Shown here: one piece after another, positions 1 to 6,425 of the stretch | How positions within the stretch are numbered: position 1 is the first letter of the stretch | Layout of the letters: each line of letters starts with the position of its first letter | NCBI GenBank assembly: GCA_030066455.1 | Contig: JASJBQ010000042.1 | Location: forward strand, 1-18,901 | Direction: 5' to 3' | Origin: Desulfobacterales bacterium | Lineage (GTDB): Bacteria; Desulfobacterota; Desulfobacteria; Desulfobacterales; UBA5852 | Length of the DNA stretch: 18,901 nucleotides | The notes under the pieces: model-generated | The model's input: only the letters and a program-made list of their open reading frames with translations | Databases searched by the model: none | What the model was told of the DNA's origin: nothing | Position numbers and translations under genes: made by a program

Positions 1-764
1 AGGCGCTGAATCGACTCCTCCCCCAGCAGGTCGACAGCCGATGACGTGATCTTGTCCTTGGCCGGGTATTTGCCGGTCAGGGTGCCGAGGCTTTCGGACA
101 TGGGCACAGGGAGGACTTCGACGAAATCGAGCATGCTCTCGAGGTCACCACCGGTATGGTTGCGAATGTCGTTCCAGATGTATTCGCTGCAAGCACCCAG
201 CGGGCGGTAGACGTCAAAGAGGGCATTGACGGCCGCTTCGCCCAAGCCGGCCTTGGCCTGCAGGAACGCCTGTGTTTCCGCGTGATTTTCGGCCAGGTTC
301 ATGGCCAGTACCAAGGGATCCTCGTAGGTCTGGGATTCGATCACGCTGATGCGCCCGTAGCTGCCCAGACGGTCGAGATGCCGGAAACGGAACGTGTAAC
401 GCCGGTTCTCGGGCCGGGTCAGGAACGCGCGATAGCAGGCGCAGAGGTATTCGACAAAATAGGTCTTGCCGTTGCCCGGCTCGCCCACGAGAACATAAGC
501 CATTTCTTTGGAAGAGCCGTCTTCAGCCGCGTCCTTGACATAGGAGACAAAGCTGTTGATTTCGTCGTACATGCCAACGACCGGTTTGGTGCCCTGACGG
601 AAAAGGCCGAAATCGTAGGTCGTCTTGCCGTTGACGACCACCTTTTCGATGTCGCTCTCCAGAATCATGCGGGCAATCGACTGGAAAGCGTTTTCGTACA
701 GGCGTTGGCCATCTTTGTAGGCGGCGATGTGGGCGAAAAGGGTTTGTTGCGCTGCTGGGGCCAT
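1..764 (-). CDS. prkA: PrkA-like serine protein kinase, AAA+ N-terminal part (3' end beyond window)
   Basis: The minus strand is open from an ATG at 764 to the left edge (254 codons seen). A strong ribosome binding site, GGGAGGA, sits about 8 bases upstream. The protein has a Walker A motif GEPGNGKT at residues 94-101. It is preceded by a segment ending in GMYDEINSFVSYVKDAA, which resembles the region before the P-loop in PrkA/YeaG proteins, and a later stretch carries KYPAKDKI at about 232-239. Known members are cytoplasmic Ser/Thr kinases of about 640-750 residues with an AAA+ N-terminal domain and a C-terminal kinase-like domain, linked to stress or starvation responses. Only the AAA+ part is visible here, so the kinase domain cannot be confirmed. 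Partner genes (YeaH- or SpoVR-like) would lie outside the window. A different AAA+ ATPase is the main alternative. Confidence 0.75.
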   Translation of the reverse strand, partial: MAPAAQQTLFAHIAAYKDGQRLYENAFQSIARMILESDIEKVVVNGKTTYDFGLFRQGTKPVVGMYDEINSFVSYVKDAAEDGSSKEMAYVLVGEPGNGKTYFVEYLCACYRAFLTRPENRRYTFRFRHLDRLGSYGRISVIESQTYEDPLVLAMNLAENHAETQAFLQAKAGLGEAAVNALFDVYRPLGACSEYIWNDIRNHTGGDLESMLDFVEVLPVPMSESLGTLTGKYPAKDKITSSAVDLLGEESIQR

Positions 765-851
765 TTCTATTCCTCCCGGATGCGTTGGCGGTAGGGCCTT
801 GGGTGTTGATGCGATTCCGGTGGAGGTGGACGATGAGGGATTTCGTCGATG

Positions 852-867
852 GCCCGCAAGAGCGGGC
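852..867 (-). other. Hairpin in the probable prkA leader
   Basis: A perfect 6-bp inverted repeat (GCCCGC / GCGGGC) with a 4-base loop lies between the candidate promoter at 911-938 and the prkA start at 764. It would be in the 5' leader if that promoter is used. No U-run follows, so it is more likely a leader structure than a terminator. Confidence 0.3.
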
Positions 868-910
868 TCGAGTGCGTGATGCGTCTGGGAGCAGAACCGA
901 AACCATTTAG

Positions 911-938
911 AATATAAGGCTTTCGTGTGGCGGCGCAA
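911..938 (-). promoter_or_regulatory. Candidate sigma-70 type promoter for prkA
   Basis: On the minus strand TTGCGC, a 16-base spacer and TATATT lie about 150 bases upstream of the prkA start. The -10 box matches the consensus at 5 of 6 bases; the -35 box is poor. This is the AT-richest spot in the gap. Confidence 0.3.
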
Positions 939-974
939 CGCGTCGACCCGGGGTGAACGCAGCGCCGGGGGAGC

Positions 975-990
975 GGGCCGTTCGCGGCCC
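975..990 (-). terminator. GC hairpin, possible terminator of the small sigma-54 gene
   Basis: A perfect 6-bp stem GGGCCG / CGGCCC closes a 4-base loop, about 80 bases past the stop codon at 1073. There is no T-run, so intrinsic termination is uncertain. Confidence 0.25.
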
Positions 991-1072
991 AACCGGATTC
1001 AGGCATGGCGTGGATGCGCAGGCCGGCGATCGCCCTGTGCATGCTGGGCCGGTGGCAGGGATGGGTAAAGCG

Positions 1073-1279
1073 CTATTTGGTTGAAACGCCCGTGTCGAAC
1101 AGTGATTCCATTTCCGCGGCAATCAGGGCTTTGTCGGTTTCGTCACCGATGAATTCGATCCGTCGGTTGCCGTTGCTGTAGTCGATATTCAGGGAACAAT
1201 CGTATTTACGCGCCATAGCCTTGGCAATACGGGCCAGGACTTCGAGATTGGTTTCCTCGCGATTGATCGGAATCGGCAT
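1073..1279 (-). CDS. Small conserved-looking protein of unknown function under a sigma-54 promoter
   Basis: This codes for 68 residues starting MPIPINREETNLEVL. I do not recognise a family. The protein looks soluble, with a probable helix (residues about 8-24, LEVLARIAKAMARKYD), a strand-turn-strand segment with SNGNRRIEF, and a C-terminal helix around DKALIAAEMESLF. The frame stays open upstream, but the ATG at 1279 is chosen because AAAGGAG lies before it (13-base spacing, rather long), and because a canonical -24/-12 promoter ends about 45 bases upstream. Longer versions would start inside or above that promoter. The gene stands alone, and prkA lies downstream on the same strand after a 308-base gap. 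The sigma-54 promoter implies control by an enhancer-binding activator that is not in the window. Confidence 0.65.
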   Translation of the reverse strand: MPIPINREETNLEVLARIAKAMARKYDCSLNIDYSNGNRRIEFIGDETDKALIAAEMESLFDTGVSTK

Positions 1280-1325
1280 GGTTGCTACGCAGCTCCTTTG
1301 CGAATAGTCAATGACGGGTTGATTA

Positions 1326-1341
1326 TGCAAAAGGAGTGCCA
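1326..1341 (-). promoter_or_regulatory. Sigma-54 (RpoN) -24/-12 promoter
   Basis: Read on the minus strand this is TGGCAC, five bases, then TTGCA: a full match to the sigma-54 consensus with correct spacing. Transcription would start near 1315, giving a leader of about 35 bases before the ATG at 1279. It is the only such match I found in the window with both elements intact. Confidence 0.7.
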
Positions 1342-1551
1342 TCAGAGAGGTTTGCGGTGCGACACACTCGGGCGCCCGGCCGGCCGGCTCCCGCCGCTGC
1401 CTAGCGAAGCCCGGGTGGAAACCGCCGTCGGTAAGCGGCGCTCGATGGCGCCGATGATGGGACGCCCATGTCATTTAATTGACGAAGCGGCCCTGATTTC
1501 GGGAGTCGTCCGGGCAAGGGGTTCTGTGGTGGCCGGGGGTGGAGCGACAAA

Positions 1552-1582
1552 ATTGTCGGTGCGGTGCCCGGGAACTGACAAT
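1552..1582. repeat. Inverted repeat, possible activator site
   Basis: A perfect 6-bp inverted repeat, ATTGTC and GACAAT, has arms 19 bases apart, about 250 bases upstream of the predicted sigma-54 start point. It could be an enhancer-binding protein site. It also overlaps a weak plus-strand promoter-like pattern (TTGTCG, 18 bases, GACAAT). Confidence 0.2.
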
Positions 1583-1739
1583 AATGTGTCGCGCGGTGTC
1601 TGGTGCTTCCTCCAGCACTTGGCATCGCGGAAGGATTGGGGTATGCACGAATGCGCCCACGAACCAGGGCCGCGGGGATCACCGCGGCCGGACGCGCCAA
1701 CGCGCGTTCGTTATGATTGATCTCCGCGGGAGGAGCCGC

Positions 1740-1925
1740 ATGCAGATCCAGATGTTTCCGGACCCCAACGCGCCGGACGAAATCGCGCACCCCATCCAGT
1801 GTGGACAAGCCGGTCCGCTTCGTTTTGCGGCCACGGCGACATCCTATCCCCACTTGACCCGCCTGCTGGCGGATCTGGTTTCCGACCACGAAGCGGTCAA
1901 CCCGTCGGAAGGCGTACGGGTTTGA
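1740..1925 (+). CDS. Possible small hypothetical protein (61 residues)
   Basis: The ORF starts at an ATG preceded by GGGAGGAG at good spacing and reads MQIQMFPDPNAPDE, ending at a TGA at 1923-1925. I recognise no family and no membrane segment or signal peptide. It is convergent with the hybrid kinase gene, whose stop lies 75 bases away, with a GC hairpin between. The ribosome binding site is the main support. The frame continues open upstream (another ATG at 1713) without a better site, and an antisense frame is also open, which is common in GC-rich DNA. A spurious ORF is quite possible. Confidence 0.4.
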   Translation: MQIQMFPDPNAPDEIAHPIQCGQAGPLRFAATATSYPHLTRLLADLVSDHEAVNPSEGVRV

Positions 1926-1932
1926 AGCGCCG

Positions 1933-1947
1933 GGCCGCGTCGCGGCC
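1933..1947. terminator. GC hairpin between convergent genes
   Basis: A perfect 6-bp stem GGCCGC / GCGGCC with a 3-base loop lies between the small plus-strand ORF and the 3' end of the hybrid kinase gene. No T-run follows on either strand, so a termination role is only suggested by position. Confidence 0.25.
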
Positions 1948-2000
1948 ATTGGCCCCGTCCGTTACCCCTCTGATCATGAGCAATCCCCTGTCCGTCGTAT

Positions 2001-3755
2001 TCAACCCTGGGAATCAAGAATCCGGCGAATGGTCGCTGCCAGTTCCTTCATGATGATGGGCTTCATGATGAAGGCCCGGATGCCGGCGCGCCGGGCATCG
2101 TCCTCCGTAATGATCTCGCTGAAACCGGTGCACAGAATGATGGGCAACCCGGGGCGTTTGGCGAGCATTTCAACGGCCAGCTCCTTGCCGGTCATCCGGG
2201 GCATGGTCATGTCCGTAATGACCAGGTCGAAATCCTCCGGGGCATCGCGGAAGCGGCGGAGCGCCTCCAGGCTGCTGGTGCAGGCGGTCACACGGTATCC
2301 CAGGCGTTTGAGCAGTTGCGAGCTCAGATCCACGAGCATGGCTTCGTCGTCGACGAAAAGGATTGATTCGCTGCCGGTCTCCAGCACGCCGCTGGCCCGG
2401 CTCCGGTCGGATTCAGGGCTCACGATCTGAGGCAGCAGGACGGTAAACGTGGTGCCTTGCCCGCTCTGGCTTTTGACGGCAATCAGCCCTTTGTGACTCT
2501 TGACGATGCCGTGGGCCACGGCCAGCCCCATACCGGTGCCCTCGGTGTGCTCCTTGGTGGTAAAAAAAGGATCGAATATGCGGTCGATGATCTGCTCGGA
2601 GATGCCGTGGCCGGTGTCACTGACGGTCAAGCGAACATAGGCGCGGGCCGTCAATTCGGGATGCTCCGTCTGCCAATGCACCGGGTCGTCAAGGGCATCG
2701 AGGGTAATCGAAAGCGTGCCGCCACTTGTGCGCATCGCATGGCCCGCGTTGGTGCACAGGTTCATCAGGACCTGGTGCATTTGTGTGGGGTCGCTCATCG
2801 TAAATGCGTTTGTCCTGATCCAGGTGCGGATCGCGATCGTTGAGGGCAGCGAGGCCCGCAGCAGTTCGCTGGCTTCGACGATGATTTTTTTTAGCTGAAC
2901 CGGCCGCAACTCCCGGTCGCTCTGGCGGCTGAAGGCCAAAATCTGCTGGACCAGGTGTTTGGCGCGCATGCCTGCCTGCAGGACCTGCTCCATGTTGCGC
3001 CGCAGAAAAGATTCCGGCGCGGCATCCTCCAGAGCCATCTCGGTAAAACCGATGACCGCCGAAAGGATGTTGTTGAAATCGTGGGCGATGCCGCCGGCCA
3101 ACGTGCCGACGGCCTCCATTTTTTGAGCCTGGCGCAGTTGCCGTTCAAGCCTTTTCTTTTCCGCGTCGGCCTGCACACGTCCCGTGAGATCGAAGGCGGA
3201 GACGAATACCTTGCCCCAGGTCGTTTCATAACCCGGGGGGATCGAGGAGCGGATCAGCAAATGACGCGGCTGGCCCGTGAGGGTGTGGTTAAGGCATTCG
3301 ATCTCAAAGTGGGCCGCGGTGGCCATGGCCACGAGTTCCTTGCGCAGGACCTCAAGATCCGAAACCGGCATGATTTTGCGGATATTCGCCATCAGCTCCT
3401 TCTTGGAGCCGGCTTCGTAAAGCGCCAGGGTGGCTTTGTTGACGTCGCGGATGCGGACCATGCGGATGCAGCGCGTGATTTCTTCCGGCTGCTCGCGGAA
3501 ATAGGCGTCAAAGTCCTGAACCCCCTGGTGCCGGAGACGATCGAAATGCTGCTTGAGGCGGGAGAAATCCTCTTCCCACAGTGAGGTCGGCGAGTCTTCG
3601 AACAGCGCGCGGTAGCGCAATTCGCTTTGCTTGAGTTCACGGAGGCGCTGTTGGAGCTGAGGGTAATAGCTTTTCCGGACGGTGCGCTCACCCAGCCCGA
3701 TGATGCGATTGCGCGTCAGCTCGTAGGCGGAAGGGGGGTCAGAGGGCTTGTTCAT
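2001..3755 (-). CDS. Hybrid sensor histidine kinase (PAS-HisKA-HATPase-REC), ErcS'-like
   Basis: This is a 584-residue cytoplasmic kinase with no membrane segment. The order is: a basic N-terminal tail with RIIGLGERTVRKSYYPQL (17-34), a PAS-like region (about 42-195), and HisKA with AGGIAHDFNN and phospho-acceptor His225. The HATPase_c domain has an N-box around N332/N336, DTGHGIS at 380-386, DPFFTTK and GTGMGLA. A C-terminal receiver follows (about 464-584) with D469/D470, phospho-acceptor Asp515, T543 and K565. All catalytic landmarks are present, so it should autophosphorylate and pass phosphate to its own receiver. There is no DNA-binding domain, so a further output partner is needed. The ATG at 3755 is chosen because it follows GAGAAG and overlaps the end of the upstream alcohol dehydrogenase gene by 17 bases, implying translational coupling; the frame is open further up but only within that gene. 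The input is likely an alcohol-linked signal, by context. Confidence 0.9.
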   Translation of the reverse strand: MNKPSDPPSAYELTRNRIIGLGERTVRKSYYPQLQQRLRELKQSELRYRALFEDSPTSLWEEDFSRLKQHFDRLRHQGVQDFDAYFREQPEEITRCIRMVRIRDVNKATLALYEAGSKKELMANIRKIMPVSDLEVLRKELVAMATAAHFEIECLNHTLTGQPRHLLIRSSIPPGYETTWGKVFVSAFDLTGRVQADAEKKRLERQLRQAQKMEAVGTLAGGIAHDFNNILSAVIGFTEMALEDAAPESFLRRNMEQVLQAGMRAKHLVQQILAFSRQSDRELRPVQLKKIIVEASELLRASLPSTIAIRTWIRTNAFTMSDPTQMHQVLMNLCTNAGHAMRTSGGTLSITLDALDDPVHWQTEHPELTARAYVRLTVSDTGHGISEQIIDRIFDPFFTTKEHTEGTGMGLAVAHGIVKSHKGLIAVKSQSGQGTTFTVLLPQIVSPESDRSRASGVLETGSESILFVDDEAMLVDLSSQLLKRLGYRVTACTSSLEALRRFRDAPEDFDLVITDMTMPRMTGKELAVEMLAKRPGLPIILCTGFSEIITEDDARRAGIRAFIMKPIIMKELAATIRRILDSQG

Positions 3756-4890
3756 AGAGCTTCTCGATCTGTGCGGCGGTGGGCAGAATCGGATTGGTTG
3801 CCATGCACGGGTCGTTGAGTGCATTGCGGGCCAGGGCAGGGAAATCGCCGGGTCCGACCCCGAAATCCTTAAGGGTCTGGCGGATCCCGACCTTGTGCTT
3901 GAACCGGACCACGGCATCCACAAGCATTTCACGGGCTTCCTCCGACGGCCGGCCGGCGAGGTCCAATCCCACAGCCGTCCCCATCCGGCGGTAGCGGTTC
4001 TCGGCACGGGGCCAGTTGAAACGCACGACGTGATCCACCAGGATGCTGTTGCTCTCACCGTGGGCCGTGTCAAGCCGCCCGCCAAGGCTGTGGGACATGG
4101 CGTGCACCGCCCCCAGACTGGCGTTGGAAAACGCCATGCCGGCTTCGAGGCTCCCCAGCATGACCTTGCCCCGCAGTTTCAGGTCGTCGGGCATTTCGAG
4201 CACCGCGGGCAGATGGTTGTAGATCAGTCGCACGGCTTCCAGGGCGTGCAGATCGGTCAAGGGGCTGCTGGCGCTCGACACCAGGGCTTCGGCGGCGTGC
4301 ACCAGGGCATCCATGCCCGTGCAGGCGGTAAGCTCGGCATCCATGGTCATCGTGGTGGACGGATCGATCAGGGCCACGTCCGGGACCACCGTTTTACTGA
4401 TCACGGCAATTTTAATCTTCTCAAAAAGGTTGTTGATGATCGCAAACTGGGAGACGTCGGCCGAGGTGCCGGCCGTGGTGGGGATGCAGATCAGGGGGGG
4501 GCCGGGCAGATCCACGCGGTCGACACCTTCGAATTCGAGCACGTGCCGAGCGTTGGAGGAGACGATGCCGATCGCTTTGGCGCAGTCCATGGGACTGCCC
4601 CCGCCAACGGCCACGATGACGTCGCAGTGTTCCGTTTCGTAGCGCTCGGCCCCCAGCATGACCTCTTCTGCCCGAGGATTGGGGCTGACATCGGAAAAAA
4701 CGACGTGGTCCAAGCCCTCGACGGTTAGGGCGCGCAACACCTTCCGGGGCCATCCGGCTTCGGTGACCCCAGGATCGGTCACCAACAGGACTCTGGCGGC
4801 ACCCAAGTTTCGGGCATACCGGCCGGCCAGTTCGAGAGCGCCGACACCGAATACAATTTCGGGGGCAACGAATTTTCTGGGTTCGTCCAT
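3739..4890 (-). CDS. ercA: Iron-containing alcohol dehydrogenase, ErcA-like
   Basis: This 383-residue member of the group III (iron) alcohol dehydrogenase family is about the usual length. The NAD(P)-binding GGGSPMD is at 96-102 and IPTTAGTSAD at 136-145. The metal ligands expected from FucO are all present: D194, H198, H263 and H277, with His267 in the SHSLGG motif. The start KFVAPEIVFGVGALELAGRYARN and the segment HVLEFEGVDRVDLP are typical of the ErcA subgroup, which in Pseudomonas acts in control of ethanol oxidation beside a sensor kinase. Here too the next gene is a kinase, overlapping by 17 bases. The protein could oxidise an alcohol, or sense one and report to the kinase; sequence alone does not decide. 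The ATG at 4890 has only a weak GGGGACC upstream. A minus-strand promoter candidate lies at 4954-4982. Confidence 0.9.
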   Translation of the reverse strand: MDEPRKFVAPEIVFGVGALELAGRYARNLGAARVLLVTDPGVTEAGWPRKVLRALTVEGLDHVVFSDVSPNPRAEEVMLGAERYETEHCDVIVAVGGGSPMDCAKAIGIVSSNARHVLEFEGVDRVDLPGPPLICIPTTAGTSADVSQFAIINNLFEKIKIAVISKTVVPDVALIDPSTTMTMDAELTACTGMDALVHAAEALVSSASSPLTDLHALEAVRLIYNHLPAVLEMPDDLKLRGKVMLGSLEAGMAFSNASLGAVHAMSHSLGGRLDTAHGESNSILVDHVVRFNWPRAENRYRRMGTAVGLDLAGRPSEEAREMLVDAVVRFKHKVGIRQTLKDFGVGPGDFPALARNALNDPCMATNPILPTAAQIEKLYEQAL

Positions 4891-4953
4891 GGGGTCCCCA
4901 TCTTTGGAAGTGCACAGGCGGCAGGCGCGGGATAACGCTGAATCGACAAATTT

Positions 4954-4982
4954 ACCCTAATCTTGAGCCCACCGGATGTCAA
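4954..4982 (-). promoter_or_regulatory. Candidate promoter of the ercA-kinase operon
   Basis: On the minus strand a perfect -35 TTGACA is followed after 17 bases by TAGGGT (3 of 6). It would start transcription about 55 bases upstream of the ercA ATG, in the divergent intergenic region. Confidence 0.35.
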
Positions 4983-5064
4983 TCGGCCCAATCCGCGCGG
5001 GATGGCGTCGATGCTGAGATCCGAAGGGCTGGCGGCAGGCAACGATTCGTTCGTGGGTAACGGG

Positions 5065-5092
5065 TTGACTTTGGCCAACTTTTGATTAGATT
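5065..5092 (+). promoter_or_regulatory. Promoter of the small protein-recombinase unit
   Basis: TTGACT (5 of 6), a 16-base spacer and TAGATT (4 of 6) lie in an AT-rich patch about 40 bases upstream of the start at 5130. It is divergent from the ercA promoter candidate. Confidence 0.5.
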
Positions 5093-5129
5093 TTAAACTA
5101 TCTTGGCAATTAATATGAAAGGACGCACG

Positions 5130-5303
5130 ATGAACAGAGAGTCATCCATTGGCAAGCGCGTTAAGTTTACGGTCGATGCTTTCTGGATCGGCCTTGTCGA
5201 AGGCATTGTCATCAAAGAGTTCAAGAATGGCAAAGTGGCTGTCAAAGTCGAACGTCCCAACAAAGTATTCCACGTCAAGCAAACCGACGTCACGTTTCTA
5301 TGA
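5130..5303 (+). CDS. Small beta-rich protein of unknown function, coupled to the recombinase
   Basis: This codes for 57 residues starting MNRESSIGKRVKF. The ATG at 5130 is chosen because AAAGGA lies six bases before it; an in-frame ATG at 5115 has no such site. The sequence alternates hydrophobic and charged residues with turns (WIGLVEGIVIKEFKNGKVAVKV, split here only by the EFKNGK turn). This suggests a small beta-barrel of SH3 or KOW-like type, but I do not recognise a named family. The stop overlaps the recombinase start (ATGA), so the two genes are translated together, and the product may be an accessory or DNA/RNA-binding partner. Its composition is less GC-rich than the flanks, in line with acquired DNA. 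Confidence 0.7.
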   Translation: MNRESSIGKRVKFTVDAFWIGLVEGIVIKEFKNGKVAVKVERPNKVFHVKQTDVTFL

Positions 5304-5905
5304 CCGCTGCCAACCGGCCGGGAAAAGGGGCGCGCATCAAAGTGGAGCCCATTCGCTCTCTGGTTGACATCGGCAGAATAAAATCCCTCCTCGCCAAGCG
5401 ACCTCGCGATCTGGCCCTCTTCACCATGGGCATCAATCTCCCGTTGCGCGTTTCAGACCTGATGACACTGACCTACGCGCATGTATGTGATCTGAAACCT
5501 GGAAGCGCATTTGCCATCCGGGAGCAGCGAACCGGAAGGCGGATCAAGGTCGGTTGGAACCGTGCCTGTCATCGCGCCGTGGCCGGTCTCGCCAGCGATA
5601 CGGCGATTTCCGGGGCGAACAACGATTGGCGCGCGTTACATCTATTCAGCAGCCGCCGGGGCAAGGTCCTGCTTTCCTCCTCGGTCCATCGCCTGGTCAA
5701 ATCGTGGTGCAAACATATCGGGCTGGCCGGCAACTACGGGGCCAATTCACTTCGCAAGACCTGGGGATACCATCAGTTTGCGACCTTTGGGACGGATCTC
5801 AACCGGTTGATGACTATCTTCAATCACGCCACCCGTCGGCAAACCCTGGACTACCTTTGTCTTCAGCCCGAGGACTTTAAAAACATCTTCGAACACGAGC
5901 TTTAG
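5300..5905 (+). CDS. Minimal tyrosine recombinase (catalytic domain only)
   Basis: At 201 residues it matches only the catalytic domain of tyrosine recombinases; the usual N-terminal core-binding domain of about 100 residues is absent. Catalytic landmarks are Arg50 in NLPLRVSDLM, Arg152 in SLRKTWGYH, His176 in FNHATRRQT and nucleophile Tyr185 in LDYL, with the usual nine-residue His-Tyr spacing. Two positions differ: the first His of the HxxR box is Asn149, and the beta-hairpin lysine position reads RTGRR, so it may be Arg78 with Lys83 nearby. The SLRKT(F/W)GYH pattern also occurs in short stand-alone integrases of Firmicutes as I recall them. It overlaps the preceding small gene by ATGA. No attachment sites or transposition cargo are visible around it, so it may be a domesticated recombinase or the remnant of a mobile element. 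Confidence 0.85.
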   Translation: MTAANRPGKGARIKVEPIRSLVDIGRIKSLLAKRPRDLALFTMGINLPLRVSDLMTLTYAHVCDLKPGSAFAIREQRTGRRIKVGWNRACHRAVAGLASDTAISGANNDWRALHLFSSRRGKVLLSSSVHRLVKSWCKHIGLAGNYGANSLRKTWGYHQFATFGTDLNRLMTIFNHATRRQTLDYLCLQPEDFKNIFEHEL

Positions 5906-5928
5906 CCGGCCGTCGGGTGAAAGCCGGC
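5905..5928. terminator. Inverted repeat between convergent genes
   Basis: Two copies of the palindromic GCCGGC, 12 bases apart, overlap the end of the recombinase gene and lie just before the end of the convergent small membrane protein gene. A short TCTTT follows on the plus strand at 5936-5940. This is a weak bidirectional terminator candidate. Confidence 0.3.
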
Positions 5929-5938
5929 GAGGGGGTCT

Positions 5939-6145
5939 TTATTCCTGTTTGGGCAGGATCGAGACGGACGACGGGGCTGAGGCCTTGCGGTCCTGACAGT
6001 GCCCGCAGCCCCCCGATGTATGGTGGTGTTGGCAACCGGACCGGCGTCCGGTTGCTTTTTCGCGACGTTCCTTAAGAATGAAAACGAGGAAAATCAAGCA
6101 AAAAGCAACCGAAGCGGCACCTATGGCAATCAGTGTTTCCAGCAA
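5939..6145 (-). CDS. Small Cys/His-rich membrane protein (FeoB-associated-like)
   Basis: This codes for 68 residues from a TTG start at 6145. A GGAG lies eight bases upstream, and no ATG or GTG is available in frame between the upstream stop and this point. One membrane segment (about 3-24) is followed by a basic stretch KERREKATGRR and then a metal-binding-like cluster, CQHHHTSGGCGHC (about 38-50). This layout (short N-terminal helix, basic turn, Cys-rich tail) recalls the FeoB-associated Cys-rich membrane proteins, but no feoA or feoB gene is in the window. It could also be another small metal-handling or maturation protein. The C-terminal tail is predicted to be cytoplasmic by the positive-inside rule. 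Confidence 0.6.
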   Translation of the reverse strand: MLETLIAIGAASVAFCLIFLVFILKERREKATGRRSGCQHHHTSGGCGHCQDRKASAPSSVSILPKQE

Positions 6146-6277
6146 ATCATTGGCTCCGGTTATGATTGTTGCGATTGGCGCGGGTCGGCCTGAATCGCAT
6201 GGTCTCTGACATGATTTAACAATTTGATCCGCGAGGTCAAGGCCGATCCCCCCTCTTTACCGCCAGGCCCGACAACC

Positions 6278-6306
6278 TTGATCTCTTCTCGGCATTGCAA
6301 TATGGT
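6278..6306 (+). promoter_or_regulatory. Candidate promoter of the Pal-like gene
   Basis: TTGATC, a 17-base spacer and TATGGT (4 of 6 in each box) lie about 120 bases upstream of the lipoprotein start at 6426. Confidence 0.35.
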
Positions 6307-6425
6307 GATGGCGCTTGCGGGCATGCGGCCGCCACGATCGCGTACCACGCACGCCAATGGCTCCTTTTCGCACCGAGGGGCCGGTTCGATTGTCAACCGG
6401 ACTGAATAGACGAAGGGGTACTGTC

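Larger units (their letters stand above)
765..1072. other. Intergenic region upstream of prkA, no convincing gene
   Basis: These 308 bases separate prkA from the small sigma-54 gene. Short open frames exist on both strands, but they have no ribosome binding site and arginine/proline-rich translations typical of out-of-frame GC-rich DNA. The region holds the candidate prkA promoter and two compact hairpins (852-867 and 975-990). Confidence 0.5.
1280..1739. other. Intergenic region with sigma-54 promoter and dyads, no convincing gene
   Basis: These 460 bases hold the sigma-54 promoter (1326-1341) and two inverted repeats at distances where enhancer sites are often found: GTCATTTAATTGAC at 1470-1483, and ATTGTC / GACAAT at 1552-1557 and 1577-1582. 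Open frames on both strands lack ribosome binding sites and have arginine/proline-rich translations, so I do not call a gene here. Confidence 0.4.

Noticed and set aside
1401..1949. Long minus-strand open frame of 182 codons
   Set aside because: It has no ribosome binding site, an Arg/Pro-rich translation and overlaps the upstream region of the sigma-54 gene; it looks like out-of-frame GC-rich DNA.
4779..5078. Minus-strand frame of 99 codons spanning the ercA start and upstream region
   Set aside because: It overlaps the ercA coding sequence in another frame and covers the promoter region; no ribosome binding site or family match.
6355..6375. Sigma-54-like pattern TGGCTC and TCGCA upstream of the pal-like gene
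   Set aside because: Both elements deviate from the consensus and the spacing is one base short.
6160..6396. Minus-strand ORF of 78 codons ending 14 bases before the TTG start of the small Cys/His-rich membrane protein gene
   Set aside because: The position would suit a two-gene unit, but no ribosome binding site precedes a usable start, codon use is unlike the neighbouring genes, and the product resembles no family I know. The pal-like promoter candidate lies on the other strand in the same stretch.
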